NCBI GenBank assembly: GCA_031275535.1
Contig: JAISOR010000308.1
Span: 1-5,542, forward strand
Origin: Treponema sp.
GTDB lineage: Bacteria > Spirochaetota > Spirochaetia > Treponematales > Breznakiellaceae
Direction: 5' to 3'
Length of the DNA: 5,542 bases
Every line of letters begins with the position of its first letter. Within the stretch, counting starts at the first letter, position 1. The notes beneath the pieces were generated by a model. The model made no database searches, was not told the DNA's origin, and saw nothing but the letters and a program-made list of their open reading frames with translations. Made by a program: the position numbers and the translations under genes. Shown in pieces: positions 4,957-5,542 of this stretch.

Positions 4957-5401
4957 TTACGCTGCCGGCTTTCGGGCGGCGGCTTTCGCAAAGAATTCGG
5001 GCAGGATAATCGAGGTGAGCATCATGATTCCCCCCAAAACCATCCGCAAATTCGGCTGATCGTAGCCTGTGATCACGGAAAAGACAGTGCCGAAAAGCGC
5101 CTCCATCCCCATGACGATCCCCGCCTTGGAGGAGGGCACAAAACGCTGGGCAGAGGTTTGGAGAGAGCAGCAGAGAAAGGTGCTGAAGACGCCGAGGAAC
5201 AGCACCGATCCGGCCCCCTGGGGGCCGGCAAAACCGGAAAGATCCCGGTCCCCCAGGAGGAATACGGCCAGGGATAATAGGGCGGCGGTGATGAATTGCG
5301 TAAAAACCAGCACCAGGTGGTGTACCGAAGCCGCGAAAACACCGGTGGATACTATCTGCAGGGCAAAGAAAAGGGCCGACACCAGGGTCAGCAGGTCCCC
5401 C
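4957..5401 (-). pseudogene. EamA/DMT-family transporter, 3' half only, truncated by element insertion
   Basis: The frame encodes the C-terminal half of a drug/metabolite transporter: GDLLTLVSALFFALQIVSTGVFA, FTQFITAALLSLAVFLLG, VLFLGVFSTFLCCSLQTSAQRFV, SSKAGIVMGMEALFGTVFSVITG and LRMVLGGIMMLTSIILPEFF, that is about five hydrophobic helices with the EALFG/VFS and LGG signatures of the second EamA repeat. Full proteins have about ten helices and 290-300 residues; here about 148 remain. Reading upstream, the frame continues LKRNKLL into the family P element and meets TAG at 5466-5464. The only internal start, GTG at 5382, lies inside a membrane helix and has no ribosome site. I infer a disrupted gene; its 5' half may lie beyond the window. 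What it exported is unknown. Confidence 0.8.
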
Positions 5402-5542
5402 AGCAGTTTGTTGCGCTTCAGCTCAAAATCGTATAAAAATTCACAAAAGTGAATTTTTATACCCTACAAACTGCATAAAGGAGCCCGATAATCGAGGATT
5501 TTTTGCATATATATGCAAAAAATCCACAAGTGCAACAGGCTC
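5402..5542. mobile_element. Family P element, full-length bipartite palindromic copy
   Basis: A 141 bp non-coding element with two hairpin units. Unit I (5402-5475) has outer arms GCAGTTTGT/ACAAACTGC and a perfect inner 14 bp inverted repeat GTATAAAAATTCAC AAAA GTGAATTTTTATAC. Unit II (5480-5542) has outer GAGCC/GGCTC and a perfect 30 bp palindrome at 5496-5525 centred on CATATATATG. The extreme ends are imperfect inverted repeats (11 of 15 bases). It is far AT-richer than the transporter gene it interrupts. The shape, two different hairpins at the ends and no cargo, recalls non-autonomous relatives of IS200/IS605 elements, but a classic MITE is also possible. The window ends exactly at the presumed element terminus. 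Confidence 0.78.

Noticed and set aside
5380..5382. GTG as a true start of a short transporter protein.
   Set aside because: It lies inside the first visible membrane helix, has no properly spaced ribosome site, and transporter-like sequence continues upstream of it.

Overview
This is a GC-rich bacterial window in which every convincing gene lies on the minus strand. It holds the promoter-proximal part of a histidine biosynthesis operon, in transcription order hisG (2769-3623), hisB (2121-2759), hisH (1471-2124), hisF (149-958), then the first 51 codons of a HisA-like gene that leaves the window at position 1. The order, the long-form HisG, the dehydratase-only HisB and the HisA-like fifth protein remind me of spirochaete (Treponema-type) his clusters. 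That is a low-confidence impression from memory, and no phylogenetic marker is present. ||| Layout. Genes are tightly packed from hisG to hisH (9 nt, then a 4 nt overlap) and from hisF to the HisA-like gene (7 nt overlap). A 512 bp gap (959-1470) splits hisH from hisF and contains a 173 bp near-perfect inverted repeat. Upstream of hisG (3624-4270) lie a strong sigma70-type promoter, a leader of about 200 nt, a 16-pair hairpin followed by a U run directly before the hisG ribosome-binding site, and dense palindromic repeats. Next come an AT-richer orphan gene of unknown function (4271-4789) and the 3' half of a drug/metabolite transporter gene (4957-5401), which is interrupted by a palindromic element reaching exactly to the window end. 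||| How it fits together. HisG commits PRPP and ATP to histidine synthesis. HisH and HisF form the imidazole-glycerol-phosphate synthase, and HisB dehydrates its product. The HisA-like/HisIE type protein would act between HisG and HisF. The leader looks like a transcription attenuator, with three segments that can pair in mutually exclusive ways. ||| Two repeat families dominate the non-coding DNA. Family U is a palindromic module of about 85 bp, usually in inverted pairs, with five half-units here. Family P is a bipartite hairpin element of about 141 bp, present as a full copy (5402-5542), an internally shortened copy nested inside a family U palindrome (3978-4035), and a diverged half copy embedded in the his leader (3706-3768). 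The repeat in the leader keeps its palindrome through a compensatory base change and is the most interesting feature of the window.
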